Below, one piece after another: positions 12,305 through 23,202 of a stretch of 64,000 nucleotides of DNA. The number at the start of each line of letters is the position of its first letter. Position 1 is the stretch's first letter. The notes under the pieces are model-generated. The model was not told the DNA's origin, ran no database searches, and was given only the letters and a program-made list of their open reading frames with translations. A program made the translations under genes and the position numbers. Origin of the DNA: Balamuthia mandrillaris (taxonomy: Eukaryota; Discosea; Longamoebia; Balamuthiidae); contig JAVKOQ010000131.1 in the NCBI GenBank assembly GCA_031835245.1, forward strand, positions 1-64,000, read 5' to 3'.

Positions 12305-12492
12305 TGACTTACTTATCACACACAAACGACAGAGGACTTCTTGTTGTTGCCTGTTACTGCTCGTGTCAAAGACAACAGGGGCAAGTTTCCCTCTTGGCCT
12401 CCGGCTGGGCGTCGTCGATGGGGAGGAACCCGTGGTGGTGGACCTCGTACGTCTCACTCGCCGGAGTGGGACAAAACTAAAAAACAAAACAT
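12156..12492 (-). other. 5' flank of DCAF11-like gene / 3' flank of F-box gene, with a GA tract
   Basis: Contains a (GA)n run (12267-12301) and T/A runs. A stretch at ~12312-12480 reads openly on the minus strand and ends at a strong donor (GATAA|gtaagt), so it may be a 5' untranslated exon of the DCAF11-like gene. Not proven. Confidence 0.4.
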
Positions 12493-13880
12493 TTATTCGT
12501 TCACATGGCCATGCGTACGGAGGATATCCTCCATCAACATGCCTTCCCCACGTCTTTCGGCAATCTCCATGAGCGCCGGGCCATCCCAGGGGCATCCATT
12601 CGCCATGGCCCATTCCAAGATTTCCAAATGGTCATCCACTAAGGCCGCTGTGCACACGCCTTCATCCCATTCGCACAGATTCTCCCGCAACCACTTTAGC
12701 GCATCCAGATGGCATCCCACCCGTTTGCGTCTGCCGCGTTCAGCGGCATTGAGGCAATAATGTGGGTCTTTATAGCCCCAGCTCTTATTCTCCAACCATC
12801 GCACCACGAGGTGGTGCCCGTGCTCGGCTGCAAGGGAATGCAGGCGGTCAAACTTGTCCAGAGAGTGAGCCATCCATTTTAGGAACGGGAGGTTGCCGCT
12901 GCAGGCTGCTTGCATGATTAGGTTGTGATGATGGCCTCTGTGTTTTTTACGGTTGCTGGGTTTGCGGGTGTTTTTCCTGACTGTCCGGAAGCCCCTTCCT
13001 TGCGACCAAAAGGCGCAAGCGGAGCGTATCGTCTGGATCTGTCGCTCTTTTTCCAGTCGTTGTGCCTCTTTTCGCTCGGCTTCTTCCTGTTGTTCCTTTC
13101 GGCGTTGTTGCTCGCTCTCGCTCTCCTCTCTTTCTTTGGCGGCGGAGTGGTCTTCTTCGGGCAGCGGGTCTAGCCCGAGTTGCTTCCGCTTCTCCATCTC
13201 CTCGCGCTTGCGAAGCCTTTCCTCCATTTGTCGAGTTGCCATTAGCACACTCAGACATGTCTCGTAGCATCTTACTCGAAAATAAAATGAAGAGGGGCAG
13301 AGACGTTTGCGCACATGTCTGTTACTTGTGGAAGGCTCGGTTGCCCTTCCCTGGTTACGTGCCTCAACCCTGCGATATCCCCATGCACGGCCAAAGCTTT
13401 GACCAATTCCACACGATCCCCCACGCGTTCCCACAGCTGGTTTCCGAGGGAGTTTTCTAACCACTGGATCATGACCTCACCCCTCCTGTCTTTGGCTGCT
13501 ACCTCCACCATCTTTGCTATCGTGCGTCCCATCTTGCGTAGATCGAAGGAGGAGGAGGAGGTTTCCAGCCCGTCGCCCAGACGATGGCCACGAATCACAT
13601 TTCGCCACACTGCGCAAGTGCGCACAGCGGCTGCCCGCCATAGCCTTGGCAATTTGCACCTCAAGACGAGGGACCATATTTCTGGTGGCAAATCGTTTAT
13701 ATGTATGGAGAAAGAAACGACAAGAAAGAATGAATTCAAATTCAGGGCAAGAAGTTGTGTTACAAAGAGGGAAAAAATACACCAAGAGAGGGGAGGGAGG
13801 GGAGGAAGGCCGATGTTATCAAAGGCACCAACTATACAACAATGACGATGATGATAAACAGAAGAAGGGGATGTATGCAT
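12493..13880 (-). CDS. F-box protein with C-terminal ankyrin-like repeats
   Basis: Two exons: ~13326-13880 and 12493-13260. Near the N-terminus INDLPPEIWSLVL followed by CAVWRNVI reads as an F-box. After the intron come ~100 residues of charged coiled coil (MEERLRKREEMEKRK and following). The C-terminus holds ankyrin-like units: AACSGNLPFLKWM, AAEHGHHLVVRWLE, HLDALKWLREN and DDHLEILEWAMANGCPWD. This short ankyrin style is common in amoebae and their giant viruses. The phase-0 join uses the acceptor gctacgag. The start is uncertain: no ATG lies close before the F-box, and the nearest in-frame ATG is at 13880. Expected role: SCF ubiquitin-ligase adaptor. The downstream gene DCAF11 is also a ligase receptor, which may be coincidence. 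Confidence 0.65.
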
Positions 13881-14032
13881 GGGCAAGAAGAGGAAGCAGC
13901 AGGTCCACCACAAATAAAATAAAATAAATAACAAAAGCAAACATACAACAAATGGTACAACAACTATAAAGCGAAACAAAAAGAGATATCTGTACAGCTC
14001 CCCTCTCGGCAGCTTTCACTTTGTCTGCTATT

Positions 14033-15556
14033 TCAGGCTTCCGGTCGTGAAAGCCTCCTTTTCTCGGCGGCGGGAGGGACATATCCCTCCAGGATGTTCT
14101 TGAGGGAGACCAACGAGCAGAAGGAGTTCTTCTGGCGAGAAGACTCCATGCGATTAAGGATGGTCAGCGTGTTGGAGGCCGTGTAGAGGGTGTAGGTTGA
14201 TCTGCCTCCAAAGATGGAACGACATTGGTCCATCAGGCGAAAGTCTTGGGAAGTGTCGATCTCCTCCACTCCCGACTTCTTTTTCCAGTAGCTGAAGGTG
14301 GTTCCTTTCATGCGAAGAATGTCGCACAGTTCTTTCTTGATCAACATGGGTGTGCCGTCCGGAGCAAAGATGACGTGCAGAGGCAGGTTGTCCACATAGC
14401 GGACATCGGGCGGCCGCAATTGCAAGGCAGAAGAGGAATGCAGCACTTTGCGTTGGAGCTTCATGATGTAGTTGTTGGAAAAACCGGTCTCACGGATAAC
14501 CGACTCTCGGTCTTCTTGTTTGTTGAGCAGGTTTACGATGCTTTCAGGGTTGACAGAGGCAGTGGAGAGAGCGGCCTTCACAGAAGTTTCGAGCTCGGCC
14601 GGGTCCACCACAACGTTTGGCTGTTGCGGTGAAGTAAAACACTTGCTGCTATGCTCCAGTGTAGGGTTAGCGGAGAGGGTCCGTTTCCGCTTCAGCCTCT
14701 TGAGAGGACGAGGACGAACAACGTCTTTGGGCTTCCACTCTTCCTCCTCATCGCTTTCCTGGTTTTCATTCCGTGGGTAGGGCCGTTTGTGCTTACGTAT
14801 GTTCGGACGTTCTTCTCTCTCTGCCGCTTCGGATGTTCTCTTTTGAGTGCGGATAAAGTCGTATTCGGTGTCGGAGTAGTTCTTTTGGGACTTGGAGGAG
14901 GAGGGCTGGTGGTCGTCTTTGTCTTCGGCTTGACTGAGTTCCAGAAGGAGGGGGGAAAGTTCAGAGGTGGCGTTGGAAGGGATGGTGGCGGTAGTTCTGT
15001 ACATGGTATAATGGGTTCGTGGCTTGCGGACTACTCCGGGGATGCTGGCGGCGGAGGAATAACCATGCCGGTCCTTTGCATCATCCGTGCGAAGCAAAGC
15101 AGCGAGCTCCTCCTGCGGAGAGATGGGAGGTTTGGCAGGCATGGTCTTTGTCCCGGCAACTGGGTTTTGCTGTTGTTCGGGCTGTTGCTCGGCTTCCTCG
15201 GCCAAGGCGGCTCTGTAGAGGTCATGCACGCTCACTCCGCCGCTGCTGCCAGCGTGCTGGTGATAATGGCCGTCTTCCGTGGAGGAGGTCTCCTGCTTCC
15301 ATCGGTTGAGCCACTTGTGCTTAGGAAAATGCTTGCTTCCGTTGTTCATCTTTCGCACAAAGTTGGTGTGGTGATGCCGAGGTGCAGGAAATGCTCCGTC
15401 GTCGGAGTAGGGTGAGGAAGGCGGGCTCGAGTGGGGCGTTGGGGAGGAGGAGAAGCAAGGGGAACTTGGGGCGCAACGTCGGTCTTCAGGATGAGTTTGT
15501 TGGGGGTCGCGTTGGTGGTGGTCGGTGGAGCCCTCTTCGAAAAGTGAAGTGGTCAT
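14033..15556 (-). CDS. Unknown Ser/His-rich nuclear protein with a conserved-looking C-terminal domain
   Basis: Single open exon of 507 residues. The first ~330 residues are low-complexity and polar (Ser, His, Gln, Pro) with basic stretches such as RPLKRLKRKR that would serve as nuclear localisation signals. Residues ~370-505 look like a folded domain: DVRYVDNLPLHVIF, PMLIKKELCDILRM, GTTFSYWKKKSG, STYTLYTASNTLTILNRM. I do not recognise the family. The IKKELCDIL...TFSYWKK part is shaped like a helix-turn-helix or Ski/Dac-type DNA-binding fold, but this is a guess. The open frame continues upstream of the chosen ATG without another ATG. Confidence 0.6.
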   Translation of the reverse strand: MTTSLFEEGSTDHHQRDPQQTHPEDRRCAPSSPCFSSSPTPHSSPPSSPYSDDGAFPAPRHHHTNFVRKMNNGSKHFPKHKWLNRWKQETSSTEDGHYHQHAGSSGGVSVHDLYRAALAEEAEQQPEQQQNPVAGTKTMPAKPPISPQEELAALLRTDDAKDRHGYSSAASIPGVVRKPRTHYTMYRTTATIPSNATSELSPLLLELSQAEDKDDHQPSSSKSQKNYSDTEYDFIRTQKRTSEAAEREERPNIRKHKRPYPRNENQESDEEEEWKPKDVVRPRPLKRLKRKRTLSANPTLEHSSKCFTSPQQPNVVVDPAELETSVKAALSTASVNPESIVNLLNKQEDRESVIRETGFSNNYIMKLQRKVLHSSSALQLRPPDVRYVDNLPLHVIFAPDGTPMLIKKELCDILRMKGTTFSYWKKKSGVEEIDTSQDFRLMDQCRSIFGGRSTYTLYTASNTLTILNRMESSRQKNSFCSLVSLKNILEGYVPPAAEKRRLSRPEA

Positions 15557-16448
15557 CTGAGATGAGTGGCACAAAGCGATGAAACGGGCTATGCTGGGGG
15601 CCGTCGTGGTGGTGGAGGCGCAGTGGCTCAAAGTCGAGGCGGTGAGAGACTTCGTTTCCGTTCGGTTCGTTCTCTCTTTCAACGTTCAAGAAAAAGTAAA
15701 GAATAAAAAATAAAAAATAAAAAAAACAGCTATTTGTAGTCCCGATGATGGAACAAAGGGCCGTCGGGTATTTACAATATTTTGTGGCAAACAAAAAAAG
15801 AAGGAATGACTTTTCCGTACTTCTTCCTCCCTCTTCTTCTTGATATATGATTTCTTGGAAAGCAAAGATGTCACCCAAATACGCAGTAGAAGAAGTAGAA
15901 AAAGAGGAAGAAGAAGAAGAGAATAAAGAAGAGGAGAAAAAAAAACGGCTAGAATGGACAACTTGTCCTACGACGGCAAGCCCACCACCACCACCACACA
16001 AAGATAGAAATATTAAATCAAAAAAGGGGATAGCTGAAAGGCCACGCAGCGGGGACGTGGCAAACGTCCTTTCGTGTCAACTTGTTCTTCGTTGCGCGGT
16101 GGTCGAATTGACGGGTGTGGTTATGCTTTCCGTGTGTTTTCCCTGACCCAACGGAAACTTCAGCAAAGTCGGGAAAAAGGTTGGAAACTTTGGAACCGAA
16201 AACTCCTAAAACGTTATTAATGTTCCGATTGGTTGGTAAATATCCGCAAGCAACTTCGAGGAAAAGTGTGCTAAAAATCGCAGAGCTGTGACGTGGAGCC
16301 CTCAAGAATGCAAAAAATGCCCCGACCATAATAGTTGGAATGCCATGAGTTCGGAGAATGCTTGGTATGTAAAAAATGCATTTCTTCACGGGAGCAAGCG
16401 AAGGAGAACTCGGGCCTTGGTTCAAGCTGACGACGTGAGAGCCTTAGG
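15557..16448. promoter_or_regulatory. Divergent intergenic region upstream of the unknown nuclear gene and COQ6
   Basis: About 890 bp. The left third is A/T-rich with a GAA-rich tract at 15885-15945. The right part (16030-16440) has no splice-supported gene, though a 135-codon frame is open on the minus strand. Presumed promoters and 5' UTRs. Confidence 0.4.
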
Positions 16449-18476
16449 ATGCTACCAAGAGGCAGCAAGGCGAGGCTGCTGATACCCTCTATTTCAAGGT
16501 TTGTTGTGGCACCTACCCTGCTCAGTGCCTATTATTAACTGTATCGCCCCTTGACGAACCAAAAAGTCGGTCGTGGCCGCGAAACGGTAGTTCTGCGCTT
16601 GGCCCCGCTACACGCTACCTCTCGACGCAAACAGGAAGTGACGGAGGAGAAGAGGACTACGACGTGGTGGTGGTTGGTGGAGGAATGGTAGGAACAGCAC
16701 TAGCGTGTGCTATCGGTATGTTTGTGCAACTGTGTTTCCATTTGGGAACTAGGAACCAATGCCCGGCCTAACCTTTTTAAAACGGCAGCGACCTCTCCCC
16801 TAACAAAGTACCAACGGGTAGCACTGGTGGAAAGTGCGGCAATACCGGATGTTACTGCGGAGCCATTGCCTCCCTTTCCCGACATAAGAGTGAGCGCACT
16901 TAGTCCAGGCTCTGTACGCTTCCTTCATGGTTTGTTTTGGTTTTTTACTTCACTTTTTTACCTATTGGGGGAAGCGTGCTTGCTTGCCGCTGCGTTTGCT
17001 GTACTATGGTTGCTCACATACGGACGTTCAACACAGCATTGGGAGCGTGGGACAGCATAGCCAACAGTCACAGAGCCACACCCTACGACGCTATGAAGGT
17101 CTGGGACGCTACGAACACTGCGCAGCTCAACTTTAATGCAGAGGAGGTAGGCACGGACGCCCTTGGCTATATCGTTGAGAACAAGCTGGTTGTCTCTGCC
17201 CTTTTTCAGAGGCTGAAGTCCCTTCCCTCTGTGAAGGTCATAGCTGGAGCACTGGATACCATCCAGCAAGATGAAGATGAGCAAGCAAAGGACCAACAAG
17301 GAAAGGCCACAGTGACCGATTGGACAAAGAGAATACCGCTTACGAGATTGCGCTTGAAAGACGGCAAACAGTTGAAAACACGCCTTTTGGTTGGCGCTGA
17401 TGGAGCTCAGTCAAAGATCCGCAAGACTGTTGCTCGCTTCCCTACCTTTGGTTTTGATTACTCGCAACGAGGGGTCGTGGCTTCTATTGCGTTAAACCAG
17501 CACACTTCCACTGCCTGGCAGCGGTTTCTTGCATCAGGACCCGTTGCTATGCTTCCTGTAAGTATTCCCGCTCGAATCTTATCTCCCTCTTTGTTTTATG
17601 TAACACATTCAATTATCAGATGTTTGCAGACAACGCATCGATTGTGTGGTCTACAAGCATGCCACATAGCGAGGAGCTTCTACGGATGCCTGAAAATGAA
17701 TTCATCGATGCGCTAAACCATGCTTTTCATGCTCCTCCAGAATCGACCCCACTCTCTCCTCTATCCTATCTTACAGAGCCTCTGCGTAGCATATTACCGA
17801 ATACTATTCCACTTTCGGGTTCAGCTCCTCCGCCCTGCCCTCCTCTTGCTATTTCACTCACCGGCAAGCGCGCCGCCTTCCCTTTGAAATTTATGCACGC
17901 CAACAAGTACATTCGTCCGCGTCTGGCGCTCATCGGGTACATCTTTTGCTCTTCTCATCTTCTCTCCCCCTTCCGTTCTCTCTCCAGACTTCCATTTGCT
18001 GACAGCTATTTGAACAGCGATGCGGCCCACTGTGTGCATCCATTAGCAGGGCAAGGAGTCAACTTAGGTTTTGCTGACGTTGTGAGCCTGAGCAAAGCCC
18101 TTGCTCACGCTGTTGAATCGGGACGTGATGTGGGAGATCAGACTGTGCTGCAAGAGTATGAAGACGAACGGAAAAACCAGAACCTGTCCATGCTGTTGGC
18201 TCTTGACGCCATCAAACGGATCTTTGAGACCAACTCTGTTCCTTTGGCATTCGCCAGAAGCGCAGGCATCACCTTGACCAATGTCCTCTCGCCCATCAAG
18301 GTAATGTCGGCGTCCCTTTTTTCCTTCCATTCCTTTCTTTTTCTTTGATCCTGACAACACCTGTGTTCAAGTCGCTGTTTGTGGGGCGTGCCACCGGCCA
18401 AACTCTCCCCTTGGATCATCTCCAACCAAACGAAGAAGCAGAGGTAACCCCGTTGCGCAGCGCTCCATCAGGGTGA
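16449..18476 (+). CDS. COQ6: Ubiquinone biosynthesis monooxygenase COQ6, mitochondrial
   Basis: Seven exons (16449-16498, 16591-16715, 16789-16929, 17037-17557, 17620-17936, 18018-18300, 18372-18476) total 1,542 nt, 513 residues. The N-terminus is rich in Arg/Ser and ends RYLST, a good mitochondrial presequence. Next come the FAD-binding VVVVGGGMVGTALA, SPGSVRFL, GAWDSI, GYIVEN, LLVGADGAQSKIR, AWQRFLASGP and GDAAHCVHPLAGQGVN, all hallmark positions of COQ6 in the same order as in animals. COQ6 is the FAD-dependent C5-hydroxylase of the ubiquinone ring on the matrix side of the inner membrane. Residues 17745-17870 include a Pro-rich insertion. The ATG is in a short exon joined in phase. Confidence 0.93.
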
Positions 18477-18508
18477 GCTTTGGTGGAAAAAAAAAAACTA
18501 CACAAACA

Positions 18509-18543
18509 AGGGTTAGGGTTAGTTCGATATAGTTAGGGTTAGC
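18509..18543 (+). repeat. Interstitial TTAGGG telomere-like repeats
   Basis: Two short clusters of telomere-type repeat, GGGTTAGGGTTAG and TTAGGGTTAG, lie between the COQ6 stop and the RhoGEF start. A (GT)n run follows at 18644-18667. Confidence 0.8.
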
Positions 18544-18699
18544 CTTGCCCCCCAAAATAACCACAAAAAAATATATGAAACAAAAATAAAAGGCGAAAAA
18601 GGAGGTAAGGCCACCACCACGAGCAGTGAGGCGACCTCTTCTTGGTGTGTGTGTGTGTGTGTGTGTGGGGAGGGGGGAGGGCCCAAAAAAAGAAGAAGA

Positions 18700-20935
18700 A
18701 TGGAAGGAACAAGTAGCGGCGGCGGCGGCGGTGTTAAGCAGGTTCGGCCGCACCACCATCATTCCAAAGACAAAGAGAAAGAGGAGGATCAGAAGGACGG
18801 CAGCGGCGGTAGTAGTGGCAGTGGCCATAGTAAACAGACCAAAAAGAGGAGCACCACCAAAGATAAGACGCAGCAGCTACCGTCACAACAGCAGGGAGGA
18901 GGAGCCGTTAGGACGACGACCAACCTTGACAAAGACAGAACTGCGACCGAGGAGGAAGGTAGCAAAAGCAGCAGTAATAAGAAGAAGGGCAAGAGCAAAG
19001 AGAAGAAAACGCATCGGGAAAAGGGAGGAGGAGGCAAAAGCACCACCACCACGCCCCCCACCTCAACAATAACCTCATCGACAAGCACTACCGCATCCTC
19101 CACCACGGGACGAGGGAAGAGAGAACAACTGGTGAACGAGCTGCTTCAGTCGGAGCGGGCTCATGTGAGGAACTTGAACACCTTCCTGAAGGACTACGTG
19201 ATCCCGCTGAGAGACAAGAAGATCATCCCCTCCGAAGACCTTCAGGACATACTTTGTAACCTGGAGCTCATTCGCAACTGGAACGAGCAATTTCTGGAAG
19301 AAATGGAAGGCCTGCTTGAGGATGACTGTGAGTTTGGGAAGCTCTTCATGGAAATGGTACGGCTATTATGGTGCTGTTGCAAATGACTTTCTTTTGCAAG
19401 TGTTCGAGTGCTGAAACCGTGTTGTTGGAATTATAGATCCCAATGCTTCGTCAGTTGTATGCTCAGTATAATGAGAACTATGCACACGCAATGGAAGCCT
19501 ACGAAAAGTGTAAAAAGAACAAGGAATTCGCCACCTTCCTTGAGGTATGCTTGCTTTTGTTGGGCGAGTGGGTGTACACTTGCTGTGTGTGTATGTACGT
19601 GGCGTATAGTAGCTTTGCTGACTCTTGGTTGTAGACAGTGGCACGGAAGCGCAGCGAGGAAGAACGACCAACGAACTCCACCTCTCCTCCTACCTATTGT
19701 AACAACTTTTTAAACTTTCTCTACTTGCCCATACAGCGTATGATAGCCTATGACTTTCTTCTCAAGGTTCTCATCCTTTCTTCCATTGGCTTTTTTGAAT
19801 CTCAAACGAATCCGTAACAAACGCCTTCGCTGGATTTGGTGCTATACAGGATTTAACAGCCGAGACGCCACCCGATCACCCTGATCATGACAATCTTAAT
19901 GCTGGTGCGTTTAGGATCACCCTTTGTTCCCCCATTTCTTTCTTCTTGTTTCTTCCTTGCTCATTGGGCTTTATTGGTGATCACGTTCTTTAGCTTTGAA
20001 GCTTTTACGAGAGGCGGCAGACCATGCTGACAAATTAGCAAATCAGCGAAAGAACATTGATAAAGTAATAAGCATTCAAAGCCAGTTGCTAGGAGAGGTA
20101 CTGTTAGTTGTTCAATTCTCTCTCATATCAAATGATTGACGTACAACGATTGTTCATTACCTTCAGTTCACAAGCTTAGCACGGCCTCACCGCAGGTTTG
20201 TGTACGAAGGGGATGTGATCCTGGTAGTGGGACGGACGCACAGAGAAAGGCATATGTTCCTGTTCAACGACGTGCTTTTGTGCGTCCATCTCAAAAAGAA
20301 GGCAAGGGGTTACAAGATCGACTTTTTGGAACCCCTCGAAACTCTTCAGGTCGGTCTTGCTAATGATTCGCTTGGTATGTTTTATACGTCCACCATTGAG
20401 CACCATCAGCACCTCAAGTTTTCCCTGTCTCATCTTCCCTCTCCTTCTCTTTTCTCTTGTTCCTCTTTTAGCGGATTTCAGGCATGCATTTCGCCTCAAC
20501 TCACCAGCCAAAGAGTACACTTTGCTATCCGTGGATAAGAGCTACTGGATGCAACTCATCTCGGACTCCATAAAGCGACACTTGGCAAAGGCAAGCGGAG
20601 TGCCCGAGCTGACAGCAGGCAACAGACCTTCCAGCAGCAGCGGAGCAACCAACAGTACTGACCAAGGTCGCGAGAACGACGAAACCTCTTCCTCTTCATC
20701 TAATCATCACCATCACCACACAACTTCCTTCACCAAAGGGAAGTCATCATCAACAGCATCATCGTCATCCTCGTCTTCATCATCAGCAATGATCAAAGAG
20801 GACGAGGAGATCAACTTTCCAGAGCTACTGCGGCACATCGTACAGTGGGCTCACATGGAGGACGAGGCCCTCGCCATGGAGCAACTTCGGAGGCTTGCCT
20901 CTCGCCTCCAAGATAAATATCCTGCCTGTACATAA
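18700..20935 (+). CDS. Rho guanine nucleotide exchange factor (DH-PH)
   Basis: Seven exons (18700-19356, 19437-19544, 19635-19766, 19850-19904, 19994-20097, 20167-20374, 20472-20935) give 575 residues, all phases consistent. Residues ~1-140 are low-complexity (Lys, Ser, Thr, Gly). The DH domain starts LVNELLQSERAHVRNL and continues through NWNEQFLEEMEGLL and the diagnostic YLPIQRMIAYDFLLK. The PH domain follows: FVYEGDVILVVG, HMFLFNDVLLCV, FRLNSPAKEYTLLS, YWMQLISDSI. A His/Ser-rich linker leads to a short helical C-terminus. Role: activates Rho/Rac GTPases at membranes and the actin cortex; substrate not predictable. The start ATG follows a GT repeat; an in-frame ATG at 18649 exists but would translate that repeat. 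Confidence 0.88.
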
Positions 20936-21314
20936 TTGATTATAAGACCTACAAGGAAAATAAAGGAAACGAAAGGCGATGAGGTGGCCTCTAACATTTT
21001 CCTTGAAAAATTTCCCTTGTGCGCAACGGCGTGAAAACCAACCTGGCAGCGGGCAGAGGCGCCACTGGATTCCAGATGAAGTTCCGTGGTCGGAAGGACA
21101 AACAAGAGCCAGTCTCTCAGCATCCAAGCCAGAGAGTGGAACACCGATAGCAAAGGGGTGCAACAATAGGGAAAAAAGTGTTCACTCTCAAAGGGGTGGA
21201 ACAATAGGGAAAGTTGCAATTTATAAGAATGTCTGCCTGCACCCCTCCAAGGTGTCCAGGAGATATGCATACACATCGCACACAGTACTACTGATGAGCA
21301 GCGTAAAGCAGTTT
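20936..21314. other. Intergenic region between convergent genes
   Basis: Holds the 3' UTRs of the RhoGEF and the small coiled-coil gene. One local duplication is visible: AAAGGGGTGCAACAATAGGG near 21154 and AAAGGGGTGGAACAATAGGG near 21190. Nothing else recognisable. Confidence 0.5.
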
Positions 21315-21665
21315 TCAGGCGAGTTTTCTGGTAAGTCAAAAAATAAGCACATTTATCAATGCAGAGAATAAACAAGCAAGTCTATCAGAAGAAACCACGT
21401 ACAAACTCTCTATTTCTTCTGCAGGGCTAGCCTTACTGTCTTCTCGGTATATTTCTACCGTAAGCCCGTCCATGGATAGGTTGGGCACACCTCTGATACG
21501 GATAACAATATCAGGACCCCTCTCGAGTTCTTTGCGGAGACTGGCGTTCTCTTCTCTGAGGGAAGTTATCTCCTGGGCCTGGCTACTCGCTTCAAAACTT
21601 TGCTTTTTGAACTTCCAAAAGTCCTCCATCGAAATGGAGAGCTGTCGTTTCTGCTCTCCCTCCAT
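21315..21665 (-). CDS. Small coiled-coil protein, function unknown
   Basis: Begins MEGEQKRQLSISMEDF. A heptad-like helix follows (EITSLREENASLRKELE), then IVIRIRGVPNLSMDGLTVEI. There are two readings of the end. Unspliced, the frame stops at 21336. Splicing gtacgtgg...ttaccag (a strong donor and acceptor) ends the protein ESLKLA at 21315; I prefer this one. About 90-110 residues. No family recognised. Confidence 0.45.
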
Positions 21666-21977
21666 GTTGTTATCGATTGTGCGCTCGCTCGATTGTTTTA
21701 TGAAGAGGAACCAGCAAGTTGCCAACCCTAAATTTTTATATTTCAATTTCAAAGTTCCAGCAGAGGCGGCAATCAGGCCGATCAATGGAAACAAGGCTGT
21801 TGCTCAATAAAAGGTGAACGACGAGCAACCAAAGTTTATTCGCAGCAGGACCATTCAGTTCCCCACCGCTTCGCAGACTTGGGAGAATGTCTTGTGTTGG
21901 CGGGAACAAAGAGCGGCCAGTTTAGTATTTTGAGAGCGTCAACCAACTGCTCGAAGAAGCATACTGATAAATGAGTG

Positions 21978-22054
21978 GAAGCTGAGGCAAGTGTATTTAT
22001 GATTCCTGCATCCAAGCTCACCAACCACTGCCACTACCACCTTATCAGTAGACG
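21978..22054 (-). repeat. Duplicated 3'-flank segment, copy 1
   Basis: About 77 bp similar to 24013-24100, sharing ATTCCTGCAT, CCAACCACTGCCACTACC and CTTATCAGTAGACG in the same order and orientation. A further CTTGTGTTGG block matches at 21890 and 23990. Confidence 0.75.
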
Positions 22055-22247
22055 TACCAGACCATTGCGCGTTGGTCACTGCGCTGCGGGCGAGGAATGC
22101 GGCATACCGTGTTTGTAATGTCGGCCAAGGGAGTGCGGCCGCTGGTCGTTCGGGCGTTCTTGTGGGTCATTTTCGGTTTCTCCCGGTGTTTACTGCTGCC
22201 TTGGGAGTTGACTCGAGGAGTGACTGGGGGGGGGGGGGGGCCAGGGC

Positions 22248-23202
22248 CTATTTTGCGGATGGGCGATCCTCCGGGCTGTATGCGCAACACATCTCCACCA
22301 ACTTCCACAGTGCCCGTTCTTCTGCTCCGGCCCCTGCACGCCCGGCCTTCACGCCCTCCAACATGGACTTCAAGGTGCGACCAAAGCTCCACATATCCAG
22401 CTTCTCGCAAGCCTCCACTCCTTCTTCTTCTTCTCCCTCTTCATCTGTGTCGTCCAGGTGGCGCAGCTCGGGAGCCATGAAGGAGTCCGTGCCCACTGCA
22501 ACACTCAACCAAGTGCCTGCTGGCCTGCTCACCCCAAAATCTGCCAAGAAGACCTTACTTTCTCCCTGCTTGCCCCAGCCCTCCCGTTCGTCATCTCCGT
22601 GCTGCTGGCACGGAAGAGGGAGCAAAAGGTTGGCTGGCTTCATGTCCAAATGGACCACTCTCTGCTTGACGTGCAGCACGTGCAATGTTTCCAACAGACT
22701 GAGTGCTATTTCTCTCACTCTCCCCAGGTACATTCTTGTGGGAGGAGGATGGTGGGAATGGGAGGAGGAGGCGGGATTTTTGGCTGGAAAGCATCGGGTC
22801 AAAGGGAAAAGGCGGGGCATGACCAAGGCAGACTGAAATGATTCGGCATCGGAGAGACGTCTCCTCTTCGTTCAGCCCTCCAACTCGGAAAGGATAGTTC
22901 GAGGTAATTTCAATGACTTTGCTGCGTAAAAGGGACATATTGGTCGCGCATGTGAAGTCTCTGGCCGCCTTCACCGTGAACGCTTCCAACTTCTCATCCT
23001 CTTCTGCAACGCACTCCCAGAATGAGCGTGCTGTAACAATGTCCTCTGGGCGTTGCGCTGCGTTTTCAGGCCTTGAGGAACCACCAGGAGGCCGGCAAAG
23101 ATAGCGCGCAATCACCTCGCTGACCTTCTTGCTTTCTTCGTATTCCCCGGTCTGTAAGTAGTTTTCTTCCAGCTGCTTGAGACTCAGTAAACTCGCTGTC
23201 AT
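22248..23202 (-). pseudogene. Protein-kinase C-lobe fragment lacking an N-lobe, fused to an unknown N-terminal part
   Basis: 22248-~22735 (minus) encodes a clear kinase C-lobe: VVHLDMKPANLLL (HLD in place of HRD), ADFGVSRPAG, GTDSFMAPEL, KLDMWSFG and CCAYSPEDRPSA, ending at a stop. No Gly-rich loop, VAxK lysine or alpha-C glutamate can be found upstream, so the N-lobe is missing. Upstream, 22850-23202 reads MTASLLSLKQLEENYLQTG and later SFWECVAEEDEKLE and MSLLRSKVIEIT. Part of this is homologous to 42745-42850, with a 1-nt shift between the two copies. A 15-G run lies just downstream (22226-22240). The pieces may be spliced into a protein, but I favour a decaying gene. Confidence 0.5.

Noticed and set aside
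13062-13460. Plus-strand frames opposite the F-box/ankyrin gene
   Set aside because: Shadows of the minus-strand coding exon, which has recognisable F-box and ankyrin motifs.
15486-16001. 171-codon minus-strand frame upstream of the Ser/His-rich gene
   Set aside because: Low-complexity Ser/Phe product of a GAA-rich tract.
16018-16425. 135-codon minus-strand frame between COQ6 and the unknown nuclear gene
   Set aside because: No domain pattern, overlaps likely promoter DNA, and no splice-linked neighbours.
18509-18543. Chromosome end or telomere fusion
   Set aside because: Only about four TTAGGG units, broken by other sequence, with ordinary genes on both sides.
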